This document shows positions 26,005 through 34,855 of a stretch of 42,343 nucleotides of DNA, piece after piece. Position numbers and translations under genes: made by a program. Under the pieces are notes generated by a model. That model was given only the letters and a program-made list of their open reading frames with translations. It did not search any database and had not been told where the DNA came from. The DNA comes from an uncultured Saprospiraceae bacterium. GTDB lineage: Bacteria; Bacteroidota; Bacteroidia; Chitinophagales; Saprospiraceae. Every line of letters begins with the position of its first letter. Positions within the stretch are counted from its first letter, which is position 1. Location: positions 1 to 42,343 of the forward strand of contig CALDSS010000067.1 of assembly GCA_937924495.1 (NCBI GenBank). The letters run 5' to 3'.

Positions 26005-26653
26005 CTTTGTTAATCAGGAAAAAATATTTTATAAAAAAAATCTCTATTAAAAATTACATATTATAAAAATTGGCAATGTATTTGCTACTATATAAAGTGT
26101 AGAGATAATTGGAGAAAATTCTCCATGACCCTCATGCTAAAAACACTATAAAAGTATTGTAAAGATACTTGAAAAGAAAGTTCGAATCTACCCGTTTGAA
26201 CTTTCGGAATTTACCGATTTAAAAAAAAACATGGTGACTTTTCGTAAGAGGAGTCTCCCCTTCCCAAAAGTGGCATTAGCCACGAATTCCACAAACTGAA
26301 AAAGTCTGTAGGTAGATGCTATTGTATCTGCCGTTTTAAACTTGTGTGTAAAACTCAAGCCGTGCTTTGCATGGAAAAACGCATCCCAAGAGCGAGGCGA
26401 AGTGACCTGCATGTTCTTATTGCAGGCGCTCGTCCTTGTTCCGAATGTTTAACCATTTTACACTTCTACACACAAATCAAAATCAAGTTTATCTGCTGAG
26501 ATAGGCTGCTATTCGGCGGCGCTATATCTGCTACAATTTATTGGAATTTAAGATGTACAAGTTCCAGATGGGACTGGTATGCTCAAAATATATACGTGAA
26601 CTACACTTTTTGAATTAACATTTTTTAATCATCCAGTTTATCCAAATCTAATT
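26005..26653. other. 649-bp non-coding region of unknown nature
   Basis: No gene was recognised. The stretch 26180-26450 is richer in GC and in local structure than its surroundings: an 8-bp stem gaaagttc/gaactttc (26176-26206), and a 7-bp stem (one G-T) with arms acctgca/tgcaggc (26405-26428). A 74-codon minus-strand ORF (26188-26412) has no recognisable domain or signal. A related string, tttgtgtgta, occurs near 26340 and, inverted, near 26470. It could be a decayed mobile-element end, a dispersed repeat or a structured RNA. Confidence 0.45.
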
Positions 26654-29600
26654 ATGCAAATTTTAAATTATCTTAAAAACTGGGTTAGCCGACCGCTATA
26701 CCCTCCAATTTTACCTACTCTTTTATTTTTAACAGTAGGCCTTTTTTCAACCAATTTGTCAGCTCAAATAGCTCAATGTAACAAGGGAATTGCGCTGCCA
26801 TTATATCAGAAAACGGTTATTCCGATAGGCAGTAATATCGATCTCTGCCAAGAAAACATGAGTGGAGTTGACACCGATTTTAGTTTTAACATGGTTCAAG
26901 TAGTGAATCTTGATTCTGTTAGAGCAAATATGCCTGGTGATTATTTCCTTCGCTATAATATTACTGGCGGAACCGTTGTAGATATGAACACTTCTTCGGC
27001 TAACGTTTCTACAGGAACACTGATTAGCTCGCAGGATGGAATGCTCAATACTGATTTTGCACCTACTTATTCCGATACTATCGGTATAGGTAATCCCATG
27101 AATTTAGTGATACCAGTAATGGTAAGTTATCGACTACAAGTATATTTGATGACCTTAGATTCAATGGGGCGACCTAAGGCAGTATGTGAGTATAATCATC
27201 CGTTCAAAGTAACTATAAACCCTACCCCTGAGATAACAGCATCAGCTTCTATTGGTGGTGCGGCAATATCTGGAAATGCATGTGCGCAACAACCAATTGA
27301 GCTGCAAACAAACGTTAATTCAGGTAGTACTAATAATAATAGTTTTTCGTGGTCAATAATAAACTCTGATGCGGGTTTTGGTGGAAATTTTGATAATCGA
27401 TTTGCTCAAAATCCAATTTTTACGCCAACCATTGATAATTCAGTAGTGGCGAATGGACAAATGGGAATGGTGGCCTTAGAGGTTGCTATAAATGATTCAA
27501 CAGGGTGTGTTGCAACTGACACTTTAGAAATTCCACTTATCAGAGGAATTGGAGCATTGAGTTGTAATGATCAAATAAATATTGCCTTAGACGACGATTG
27601 TGATACGGAAGTACTTCCTGATCAGGTATTGGAAGGTTCGTTTGGAACTTATGATATGTTTGATGTGATTGTCTTTGATGGTGGAACCAATATTGGAAAC
27701 ACGGTTGGTGCTTCTCATTTAAATAAGAAACTCACTGTAAGAGTAGTAGATCAATGTTCAGGTAATTATTGTTGGGGTTATTTGACTGTCGAAGACAAAT
27801 TGGCACCGGTAATTGATTGTACCATAAATTCATACAAAACAAATGCTGCTTCAGGGCATGTTGGAGTTGGAGATGACAGATATCAGCCAACAATGGCCTT
27901 TCCGCAAGGGACTACTCCGTCAAGCTGTATGCTTTCTGGTGCAGCTACTAATGCATATTATGAAACATTAGAATTCACTACAACTGCATTTGGTGCTTAT
28001 TCTTTTGAATTGGTAAATGCAACAGTAGGAACCAACTTTGATGCAGCGATTTATACGGGTTCTTTTGATCCATCAAATCCATGTACGAATCTATTGGCCG
28101 CAGATGAGGCAAGCAGTAGTATTGCTAATAACCCAAAGTTAGACGTGACGCTTCCCGTTGGTACTTATGTATTAGTGACTTATGGGCACACGAATACTGA
28201 CATGGGTAATTATCTATGGGAAATAACAAGTCCTGTAGATGTGAATGGTGCACCTCAGAGTATTTGTACAATGACAGATACTATCACCATTAGTTGTACT
28301 ATTGATATTAATACGATTCCAGGGCCATCGGCAATTGACAATTGTGAGGGGAGTGTAACTCCTAAATTGTTAAACTTCACTTCTGATAACTTTAGTTGCG
28401 GAAGAGCAGATGGAACAGTAGAGATAATCACGCGAACGTATCAAGCAGAAGATAGCCACGGAAATACCTCAGGTACTTGCACCCAAGTAATTAAGTATGT
28501 GAGAAAAACCTTGAATTCAGTGACCTTTCCACCTAATTATGATGGAATGACACTACCAGCATTGGATTGTTCGCAACCGATGACAGATGCAATTCCAGAT
28601 AGTTTGGGTTTCCCAAAAATTGATGGAGGTTCAGTTTTACAAGGAAATGCATGTATGCTAAATGTAGGCCATGAAGATCATGTACTCACAACCTGCGGTA
28701 TTGGTAAAAAGATTTTAAGGAAATGGACTGTCATGGATTGGTGCTCGCCATTAGTAACAGGCGTAAACCCAATTGAGCATACGCAAGTCATTCTTTTTGA
28801 AGATACTACTCCTCCCCAAATCACATGTCCTGCTGATTTGGTGGTAAGTGCTGCTAATTCAAATTGTACAGCAACGGTGGATTTTCCTCCACTTTCAATT
28901 AGCGATGATTGTAGTGGTTTCATAGTGAACATCAATACACTTTTTGGTTCTATCAATGATAATGGAGGTACAATCTCTGGTTTTCCGATTGGGGTGTATG
29001 ACATTAAATATATAGCAAGAGATAGTTGTGGAAATGATACCGATTGTACCACTGAATTGAAAGTGGTAGATGAAACTGAACCAGTACCAGTTTGTGTAGA
29101 ATTTTTAACAACGTCTTTGACTTCAACAGGCACGGCAACCGTTCCAGCTACTTCCTTTGATGCGGGTAGTTATGACAATTGTTGTCTTGATAGATTTGAG
29201 GTAAAAAGGAGCAATAGACCAGATGGAGATTTTGAACCATCCATCACTTTTGATTGTGATGATTTAACTTTTCCAATAAATGTCGATATAAGAGTTTATG
29301 ACTGTTTTGATAATTTTAATGATTGTAATGTAGAAGTGCGAGTTGATGATAAAATTTCAGCAACATTGACCTGTCCACCGAACATTACAATTACTTGTAC
29401 AGATGATATCAATGATCTTACGCTAACAGGAAATGCTACAGTAGCCAATGGGTGTTCATCAAGCAATATTACTCCTACAGATAGAGATCTTCGAGACAGA
29501 TGTGGGATTGGTCGAGTAGTTAGAAGTTTCGAAATCACAACAACAGGAGGCATAAGAAGATGTACTCAAGTCATTGATGTAACCAACTCAAATCCATTTG

Positions 29601-31660
29601 ATCCAAGAACGATCACTTGGCCAAGAGATACAACCTTCATGGATGATTGCGGAAGAGGATTAGATGTCGATAGTCTCACGTCACTTTATAGTTATCCTAC
29701 TTTCTCTAGAAATTTCTGCGCAGACCTTTTTGTAGGTCATGAAGATGAATATTTTGAAAGAGTAGAAGGTGCTTGTTTTAAACTTTTTAGAAACTGGAAA
29801 ATAATTGACTGGTGTGTATATAATCCAGATGTTGCTAATTCAGATGGAATTTGGACACACAGACAAGAGTTGGTTGTAATGGATAGTCAAGGGCCAACGA
29901 TGACTTGTGTCAGAAATATTGTTGTAGATGCAGACGCCAACTGTCTTGGAACAGTGGTAATTGATGAACCTACTTCTGTGACTGATTGCAGCCCTGATAT
30001 AACCTTTGAAGTAACTGGCGATTTTGATGACTTTGGAACATTTAATGATGTTGCTCCTGGTAATTATGACGTGACGATTATTGCCAGCGATGGCTGCGGC
30101 AATTCGAGTTCTTGTGATGTTCCAATTATTGTTCGAGATGTGAAAGCGCCGACGGCAATATGCCATAATTTGAAAGTTGAATTAAACCGTACATGGGCTA
30201 CCGCGACTATCAAAGCTCGTATGATTGATAAAGGTAATATTGATAATTGTGGAGGACCTGTTCGACTCAGCTTTAGCGTAGATATTGATGATACTTGTAA
30301 GATTTTCACTTGTGTTGATACAGGAATTAACATGGTGAATCTCTATGTATGGGATGAATTCAATAACAATGATTTCTGTATTGCAGAAGTAGAAGTTCAA
30401 GATAACTTTGATGCATGTCAATCTCCTATTAATAGGCCAAGTATTGCAGGAAGTATCAAAAATGAAGACGATGAGCCTATCAAAAATATCGAAATCTCTC
30501 TCAATGATGCCAATATGGCGCCTGCAATGACAGATGCCGATGGGCAATTTGTCTTTGAAGGATTGCAAAATGGAAACGATTATTCCGTCTATCCATTCTG
30601 TAATGACGACTTCAGAAATGGAGTTTCAACGTTTGATATTATTCAGATCTCGAAACATGTACTCAATGAAGCACCATTGACATCACCTTATAAGTTGATT
30701 GCAGCGGATGCCAATAAATCGGGTACCATTACAACACTTGATATCGTAGCACTTCAGAAACTCGTTCTACACAGAACAGATGATTTGCCTAATAATACTT
30801 CCTGGAGATTTGTGCATAAAAATTATGTATTCCCAATCCACACCAACCCTTGGTATGAGACATTCCCAGAGTTGTATAGTGTGAATGACATCACAGGAGC
30901 CGAACAAGTAGATTTTGTAGGAATCAAAATTGGTGACCTAAATGGGGATGCAGATATGTCAAATATTGGCACTGTAGAAGATAGAACATTTGAAAAACAT
31001 CTGACCTTCAATATATCTAATCTTTCTTTTGAAGGAGGTGAGCAAGTTCAGATTGACTTTACTGCTGAAAACTTTGAAAACCTAATGGGTTATCAAACGA
31101 CGATTCAATTTGATGAAACGGTTCTGGAGTTAATGGAAGTCATCCCTGGCGTCATGACAGGAGACGAGAATTTTGGTAAGACTTTCGTCGAAAACGGAAT
31201 TCTCAACACTTCATGGCATTCTGCTGCAGCCAGATCCATTGGCAACGAAGAAGTGCTTTTCTCTCTTGTTTTTAAAACGATGAAAGCAGGTGAAACCACT
31301 TCTGAAATCTGGATGGACGGTAGCGTGACGCAATCTGAAGCATATCTCCAAAATGGAGAAATGATAGGAGTTCAACTAAATACAACTGAAGAATTTGCAA
31401 GTATCCAGCTCTTCCAGAATGAGCCAAATCCATTTAGCAATCGGACGATGATTCGTTTCTATTTGCCAAAAGCAGCTGAAGCGGAACTGGTTATCACCGA
31501 TGTATCTGGAAAGGTAGTTCAAACAATTACTAAAAAATACGATGCAGGTATGAATCAAGAGATGTTAGATAAAAGCGATTTGCTACAGCAAGGCATTTAT
31601 TACTATCGATTGCAAACTACCGAATTCGTTGGTGTGAAAAAGATGTTATTAATTGAATAA
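26654..31660 (+). CDS. Giant secreted protein with HYR-like repeats, dockerin-like and cohesin-like regions and T9SS type A sorting domain
   Basis: A 1668-residue exported protein. A long signal sequence ends at LSAQ (about residue 37). The body has many Cys-rich units of the HYR/Ig kind, for example PPQITCPADLVVSAANSNCT (about 716) and GPTMTCVRNIVVDADANCLG (about 1079), alternating with segments containing DWC and GHED. Near the C-terminus come a carboxypeptidase-regulatory-like sandwich (about 1261-1315), a dockerin type I-like pair of calcium-loop helices (about 1315-1380, with GVSTFDIIQISKHVL and ADANKSGTITTLDIVALQKL), a cohesin-like beta-sandwich (about 1444-1578, LTFNISNLSFEGGEQVQIDF), and a type A T9SS signal (FQNEPNPFSNRTMIRFYLP to the end). 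It is probably a surface or matrix protein. Three terminator-like hairpins follow. Confidence 0.88.
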   Translation: MQILNYLKNWVSRPLYPPILPTLLFLTVGLFSTNLSAQIAQCNKGIALPLYQKTVIPIGSNIDLCQENMSGVDTDFSFNMVQVVNLDSVRANMPGDYFLRYNITGGTVVDMNTSSANVSTGTLISSQDGMLNTDFAPTYSDTIGIGNPMNLVIPVMVSYRLQVYLMTLDSMGRPKAVCEYNHPFKVTINPTPEITASASIGGAAISGNACAQQPIELQTNVNSGSTNNNSFSWSIINSDAGFGGNFDNRFAQNPIFTPTIDNSVVANGQMGMVALEVAINDSTGCVATDTLEIPLIRGIGALSCNDQINIALDDDCDTEVLPDQVLEGSFGTYDMFDVIVFDGGTNIGNTVGASHLNKKLTVRVVDQCSGNYCWGYLTVEDKLAPVIDCTINSYKTNAASGHVGVGDDRYQPTMAFPQGTTPSSCMLSGAATNAYYETLEFTTTAFGAYSFELVNATVGTNFDAAIYTGSFDPSNPCTNLLAADEASSSIANNPKLDVTLPVGTYVLVTYGHTNTDMGNYLWEITSPVDVNGAPQSICTMTDTITISCTIDINTIPGPSAIDNCEGSVTPKLLNFTSDNFSCGRADGTVEIITRTYQAEDSHGNTSGTCTQVIKYVRKTLNSVTFPPNYDGMTLPALDCSQPMTDAIPDSLGFPKIDGGSVLQGNACMLNVGHEDHVLTTCGIGKKILRKWTVMDWCSPLVTGVNPIEHTQVILFEDTTPPQITCPADLVVSAANSNCTATVDFPPLSISDDCSGFIVNINTLFGSINDNGGTISGFPIGVYDIKYIARDSCGNDTDCTTELKVVDETEPVPVCVEFLTTSLTSTGTATVPATSFDAGSYDNCCLDRFEVKRSNRPDGDFEPSITFDCDDLTFPINVDIRVYDCFDNFNDCNVEVRVDDKISATLTCPPNITITCTDDINDLTLTGNATVANGCSSSNITPTDRDLRDRCGIGRVVRSFEITTTGGIRRCTQVIDVTNSNPFDPRTITWPRDTTFMDDCGRGLDVDSLTSLYSYPTFSRNFCADLFVGHEDEYFERVEGACFKLFRNWKIIDWCVYNPDVANSDGIWTHRQELVVMDSQGPTMTCVRNIVVDADANCLGTVVIDEPTSVTDCSPDITFEVTGDFDDFGTFNDVAPGNYDVTIIASDGCGNSSSCDVPIIVRDVKAPTAICHNLKVELNRTWATATIKARMIDKGNIDNCGGPVRLSFSVDIDDTCKIFTCVDTGINMVNLYVWDEFNNNDFCIAEVEVQDNFDACQSPINRPSIAGSIKNEDDEPIKNIEISLNDANMAPAMTDADGQFVFEGLQNGNDYSVYPFCNDDFRNGVSTFDIIQISKHVLNEAPLTSPYKLIAADANKSGTITTLDIVALQKLVLHRTDDLPNNTSWRFVHKNYVFPIHTNPWYETFPELYSVNDITGAEQVDFVGIKIGDLNGDADMSNIGTVEDRTFEKHLTFNISNLSFEGGEQVQIDFTAENFENLMGYQTTIQFDETVLELMEVIPGVMTGDENFGKTFVENGILNTSWHSAAARSIGNEEVLFSLVFKTMKAGETTSEIWMDGSVTQSEAYLQNGEMIGVQLNTTEEFASIQLFQNEPNPFSNRTMIRFYLPKAAEAELVITDVSGKVVQTITKKYDAGMNQEMLDKSDLLQQGIYYYRLQTTEFVGVKKMLLIE

Positions 31661-31667
31661 ACTCTTT

Positions 31668-31707
31668 GTCAGGTGGTGGTTTCCCACTCACTGCCTGACT
31701 TTTTTTT
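31668..31707 (+). terminator. Intrinsic terminator of the giant T9SS substrate
   Basis: gtcagg pairs with cctgac, with inner ggtgg/ccac pairing, followed by eight T. It lies seven bases after the stop codon. Confidence 0.75.
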
Positions 31708-31786
31708 CTCCTCAGTTTGAGGCTAACAAATTATAATCTCGGGGTTTGAGCACCCCATCGTACTGTTTTTATTATAATCCCATAGA

Positions 31787-31830
31787 TCGGAGTTGGTGCT
31801 TATTTTTTGAGCACCAACCCTCCGATTTTT
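31787..31830 (+). terminator. Second terminator-like hairpin
   Basis: cggag-ttggtgc pairs with gcaccaa-ccctccg, with a two-base bulge, followed by atttttcc. No gene lies between this and the first terminator. Confidence 0.55.
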
Positions 31831-31916
31831 CCTAAACCCTTTGACAAAGAAATAAACTATGAACCGCAACGAATTAACTATTTGGAAAGCGGGATGATAA
31901 TTTTTTTATCATTTTG

Positions 31917-31949
31917 GAAAACCCCTCCTCGTGAGGGGTTTCTTTTTTA
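31917..31949 (+). terminator. Third terminator-like hairpin
   Basis: aaacccctc pairs with gaggggttt around a short loop, followed by ctttttta. It lies before the palindrome at 31963 and again has no gene directly in front. Confidence 0.6.
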
Positions 31950-31962
31950 TGGGATGGGTTTT

Positions 31963-32000
31963 CTGTAGTAGGGGAAATTCATGAATTTCCCCTACTACAG
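31963..32000. repeat. 38-bp perfect palindrome, family B
   Basis: The arm ctgtagtaggggaaattc is followed, after the two-base centre AT, by its exact reverse complement. It shares the outer GTAGTAGG and the overall build with the family A repeat at 407-431, so the two may be variants of one dispersed palindrome class. Confidence 0.8.
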
Positions 32001-32029
32001 TTTTCATCAGCGAAGTGGCCGCTTGTACT

Positions 32030-32043
32030 GAGCGTAGCCGAAG
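32030..32043. repeat. Dispersed repeat core, family C copy 1
   Basis: gagcgtagccgaag recurs with one change at 34007-34020 (gagcgtagtcgaag). Here it touches the 3' end of the 2OG oxygenase gene, which ends at 32046. Confidence 0.5.
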
Positions 32044-32045
32044 TG

Positions 32046-32639
32046 TCAACCGTTCTTCAACCATCCTGTCAAACTCAAGCGTTCCCGATGAGCAGTCTTA
32101 ACTTCATGCTCCAAGACATCACTTTTAAAAAAGACAATTCTTCCGCCTTTCGGCAAAACGGTGATTTCTCCTTCATTAGTGTAAAGCACTAATTCGCCAC
32201 CATCTTCAGGTTGCCAATCATCATTGAGATAACTCACTACCGAAAATTGTCTCCCAGAATCACTTTGAAACTGGTCAAGATGACGTTTGTAAAAAGTGCC
32301 TGGCTTATACATCGCGTAGTGAATTTCATAAGTTTTCAATGAAGTGTAGCAAGTGCGATTGAGGTATTGCATCAGACCATCTATCAAGTCCAGAAAAATT
32401 CTTTCTGCTTCCTGATCTGTATCATTGTCCAGCCAACTGATGACATCAGATCGATAATTTTCTTTTTTCTGAAAATCATTAGAACGCCCAATGCCAGCCT
32501 CTTTCATTTCACCAACACTGAATCGCTTATGAAGATTTTCAGCCAATGATTTTACCACTTTTTCAGGAATAAAATCATCCAAAACGGCATAGCCCTTTTC
32601 AATGAGCTGGACGATAAGGAATTCGAATTTTTCGTTCAT
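32046..32639 (-). CDS. 2OG-Fe(II) oxygenase, prolyl-4-hydroxylase type
   Basis: A 197-residue cytosolic dioxygenase that should use 2-oxoglutarate, O2 and Fe(II) to hydroxylate a protein or small substrate. The double-stranded beta-helix carries the metal triad His120, Asp122 (in KRHLDQFQ) and His178 (in LEHEV), and Arg187 in RLSLTGW is placed to bind 2-oxoglutarate. YNDDW/YLNDDW and GGELVLY are typical of the SM-20/prolyl-hydroxylase branch. The substrate cannot be inferred. It starts 26 bases after the M19 dipeptidase gene on the same strand and is probably cotranscribed with it. Confidence 0.92.
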   Translation of the reverse strand: MNEKFEFLIVQLIEKGYAVLDDFIPEKVVKSLAENLHKRFSVGEMKEAGIGRSNDFQKKENYRSDVISWLDNDTDQEAERIFLDLIDGLMQYLNRTCYTSLKTYEIHYAMYKPGTFYKRHLDQFQSDSGRQFSVVSYLNDDWQPEDGGELVLYTNEGEITVLPKGGRIVFFKSDVLEHEVKTAHRERLSLTGWLKNG

Positions 32640-32665
32640 TAATGGAGTTTAATTTCTGAAAATCA

Positions 32666-33946
32666 TTACATCTGTGCCGCCACTTTATCTACCTGCCGCC
32701 AAACTCTTGCTGTATTTCCAAAACAAATTTTCTCAATATCCTCTTCCGAGTAGCCGCGTTTCAAAAGTGTAAAAATCAAATTAGGATAAGCAGAAACATC
32801 TTTCAAACCAGTTGGTAAAGAATCTCCAACGCCGTCAAAATCAGAACCAATACCAATATGATCAATGCCAGCTAAATCACGGACATGATCAATGTGGTTA
32901 GCCACCATTTCTACATCAGAGTAAAGATCGTCTCGATGCTTGGCTTTGAAGGCATCAATGATAGGTTGGGCAAGTGAATCTTCTGGTTCCAATTTTTTAT
33001 CTGCTAAAATATTTTTCATCACTGTCCTCAAGCTATCTGCAGATCTTTTAATTTTTGAATCCAAAAAAGTAGAACCGAAATTGATATGAATCACGCCCCC
33101 TTTTTCGCCCAACTTTTTAATCATATCATCTCCCATGTTTCGCTGCCAACCAGGCGTAAATTTTCGACAAGAAGAATGAGAAGCAATTACTGGCGCTTTT
33201 GAAATTTCAATGGCCTGATAAAATGCCTTATCAGAGACGTGGGAAATATCCACCATGATTCCCACCTTATTCATTTCGGCAACTACTAATTTTCCATAAT
33301 CACTCAGGCCACCGTGCGTGCCCGTTGTATCATAAGAAGAATCTGAAATCTGATTATCTTTTGAGTGTGTCAAAGTCACGTACCGAATGCCTTTGTCGTA
33401 ATAATATTTTACATCAGAAAGTTCTTCAATTGGCGCCCCATTTTCCATTCCCATCGGCAAAGAAATAATTCCTTTTTTGAAATTCGCCTCCACTTGATCA
33501 GCAGTAACCGCAATCTGAAATTTGTCAGGATGTGCGTTTGAAATAGAATCAATCATGCCAATGAGTGAATCTGCATAAATTTTTGCGCCACCTGATTTTT
33601 GATAAGCAGCTGGAATATAAATAGACATGAATGGCGCATCCAAACCACCTGCTTTGGCACGTTTATAATCAAAATCACCCTCCTTACTTTCTATAGGAAT
33701 ACCAATCAGTTCTTTATACATTCTGAAAAAGCGAGTGCCCAATCGGTAGGGCAAATCCACGTGGCCATCAGCGATGATGTATTTGTGCGCTAACTCATCG
33801 GCATAAGTTCGCAATTCGTCATCAGACATTTCTGAGATGGCTTTGGTTGGCGGTGTTTCTGAGTTTTCAGAAGAATCAGAATTAGAAGTTGGATTGCAGC
33901 TTGCCAACAAGAAAAGGGCAAAGAAGAGCAGCGTGAAATGCTTCAT
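32666..33946 (-). CDS. Membrane dipeptidase lipoprotein (peptidase M19)
   Basis: Zinc-dependent dipeptidase of 426 residues, anchored by lipid. The start is placed at the ATG at 33946 because it opens a lipoprotein signal (MKHFTLLFFALFLLASC, lipid Cys17). An in-frame ATG 29 codons upstream lies in a palindromic repeat and would bury the signal. The M19 metal ligands are visible: His62 and Asp64 in DGHVDLP, Glu in GMENG, and His in THSKDN, DISHVSD and ASHSSCRKF. The C-terminal HIGIGSDFDGVG is the family signature. It should act outside the inner membrane on dipeptides. A dispersed palindrome (33992-34033) and the terminator of the thioredoxin gene lie just upstream. Confidence 0.94.
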   Translation of the reverse strand: MKHFTLLFFALFLLASCNPTSNSDSSENSETPPTKAISEMSDDELRTYADELAHKYIIADGHVDLPYRLGTRFFRMYKELIGIPIESKEGDFDYKRAKAGGLDAPFMSIYIPAAYQKSGGAKIYADSLIGMIDSISNAHPDKFQIAVTADQVEANFKKGIISLPMGMENGAPIEELSDVKYYYDKGIRYVTLTHSKDNQISDSSYDTTGTHGGLSDYGKLVVAEMNKVGIMVDISHVSDKAFYQAIEISKAPVIASHSSCRKFTPGWQRNMGDDMIKKLGEKGGVIHINFGSTFLDSKIKRSADSLRTVMKNILADKKLEPEDSLAQPIIDAFKAKHRDDLYSDVEMVANHIDHVRDLAGIDHIGIGSDFDGVGDSLPTGLKDVSAYPNLIFTLLKRGYSEEDIEKICFGNTARVWRQVDKVAAQM

Positions 33947-33991
33947 GATATTTCGTTTTTTTTTACGAAGGTAGGAAATGAAGCTAAAAGA

Positions 33992-34033
33992 ATGAAGGTG
34001 TTCTCCGAGCGTAGTCGAAGAGAACACCTTCAT
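33992..34033. repeat. 42-bp inverted repeat, family C copy 2
   Basis: atgaaggtgttctc (33992-34005) pairs perfectly with gagaacaccttcat (34020-34033); the loop carries the cgagcgtagtcgaa core shared with 32030-32043. It adjoins the terminator at 34034-34068. Confidence 0.75.
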
Positions 34034-34068
34034 AAAAAAAAGCGAACCCGCACTATTGACGGATTCGC
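34034..34068 (-). terminator. Terminator of the TlpA-like gene
   Basis: On the minus strand gcgaatccg pairs with cgggttcgc (one T-G wobble), followed by a run of eight T. It ends the leftward thioredoxin transcript before the dipeptidase gene. Confidence 0.82.
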
Positions 34069-34106
34069 ATGTATTTCATAGAATGTTTGTTAGTAGTAGG
34101 TCGATG

Positions 34107-34607
34107 CTATTTAGCGATTTTTGCGATCTCATCTTCCAATGAGTCTTCGTCGCCAGGCACATAGCCGGAGTGTGAATAAACTATATTTCCTTCTTGGTCT
34201 ATCAGAAAAGTCTGAGGGATAGTTTGGAAGTTTAGTGCGGTTTGAATTTCATTTTGGTCGGCAGAAAGTACATCGAATTCCCAACCTTTAGTTGCTACAA
34301 CGCCAGGTACTTTTGTCAATTGACGCGAATTATCAATCGTTATTGCCAACAATTCTACATCATATTCTTCTTGCCAATCTTCATAAATATCATTGATGGC
34401 ATCCAATTCTTTTTTACATGGAGAACACCAAGTCGCCCAAAAAGCAAGCACGGTAATTTTACCATTTTTCCCAAAGTCAGCTAAATCAAGTGATTTTCCA
34501 TCAAGCTGTTTTACAGTAACACTTGGAAGTGCTGCATTATCTTGCGCAAAAACAGAAACTGAAAGAACTAAGAAGGCAAGCGTAAAAAGTTTAGATACAA
34601 ATTTCAT
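34107..34607 (-). CDS. TlpA/ResA-like thioredoxin family protein
   Basis: A 166-residue exported thiol-disulphide oxidoreductase. A signal peptide ends at SVFAQ (residue 22). The thioredoxin fold carries WATWCSPCKKE with the redox pair Cys61 and Cys64. The cis-Pro stretch reads TIPQTFLIDQEGNIV, and the central insertion is typical of TlpA/ResA/AhpC-TSA relatives. It probably reduces or isomerises envelope disulphides; the partner is unknown. It is a single-gene unit on the minus strand, with its own terminator, divergent from the DUF6029 gene. Confidence 0.93.
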   Translation of the reverse strand: MKFVSKLFTLAFLVLSVSVFAQDNAALPSVTVKQLDGKSLDLADFGKNGKITVLAFWATWCSPCKKELDAINDIYEDWQEEYDVELLAITIDNSRQLTKVPGVVATKGWEFDVLSADQNEIQTALNFQTIPQTFLIDQEGNIVYSHSGYVPGDEDSLEDEIAKIAK

Positions 34608-34777
34608 ACGAAGGCTAATTTTATGTTTTTTTAAAGACGTTTGATTCGGTTGAGTTTTTTGGGAAGAAGAATTGGGGGCAAATTTGCGCCCTTCATAAGA
34701 TAGGCACGCACAATGACCGATATAAAGTTTAGAAGGTTACAGACATAACCCAACAAAAATAGGTTAATCCCTATCTA

Positions 34778-34812
34778 TTGAAATTTCTTTAACCTTCAAT
34801 TAACTATTTTTG
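34778..34812 (+). promoter_or_regulatory. Probable promoter of the DUF6029-Omp28 operon
   Basis: TATTTTTG at 34805-34812 is a full TAnnTTTG match. TTG at 34778-34780 is a possible -33 element, 24 bases away. The start codon follows 43 bases later. Confidence 0.5.
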
Positions 34813-34855
34813 AAGCCTTGAATTAGAAAGAGCTAATTTTTATAAAATCAAAACG

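Noticed and set aside
26181-26189. gttcgaatc, resembling a tRNA T-loop
   Set aside because: The flanking bases cannot form a T-stem and no acceptor or anticodon arm is present.
26188-26412. 74-codon minus-strand ORF in the rlmN upstream gap
   Set aside because: No signal, domain or recognisable homology; it lies in a structured, GC-shifted stretch and may be a chance frame or an element remnant.
31859-31897. 12-codon ORF (MNRNELTIWKAG) before a terminator, resembling a leader peptide
   Set aside because: No plus-strand gene follows that it could regulate, and no full promoter match was found.
33947-34033. 29-codon N-terminal extension of the M19 dipeptidase
   Set aside because: The extension is encoded partly by a palindromic repeat and would place residues ahead of a clear lipoprotein signal peptide.
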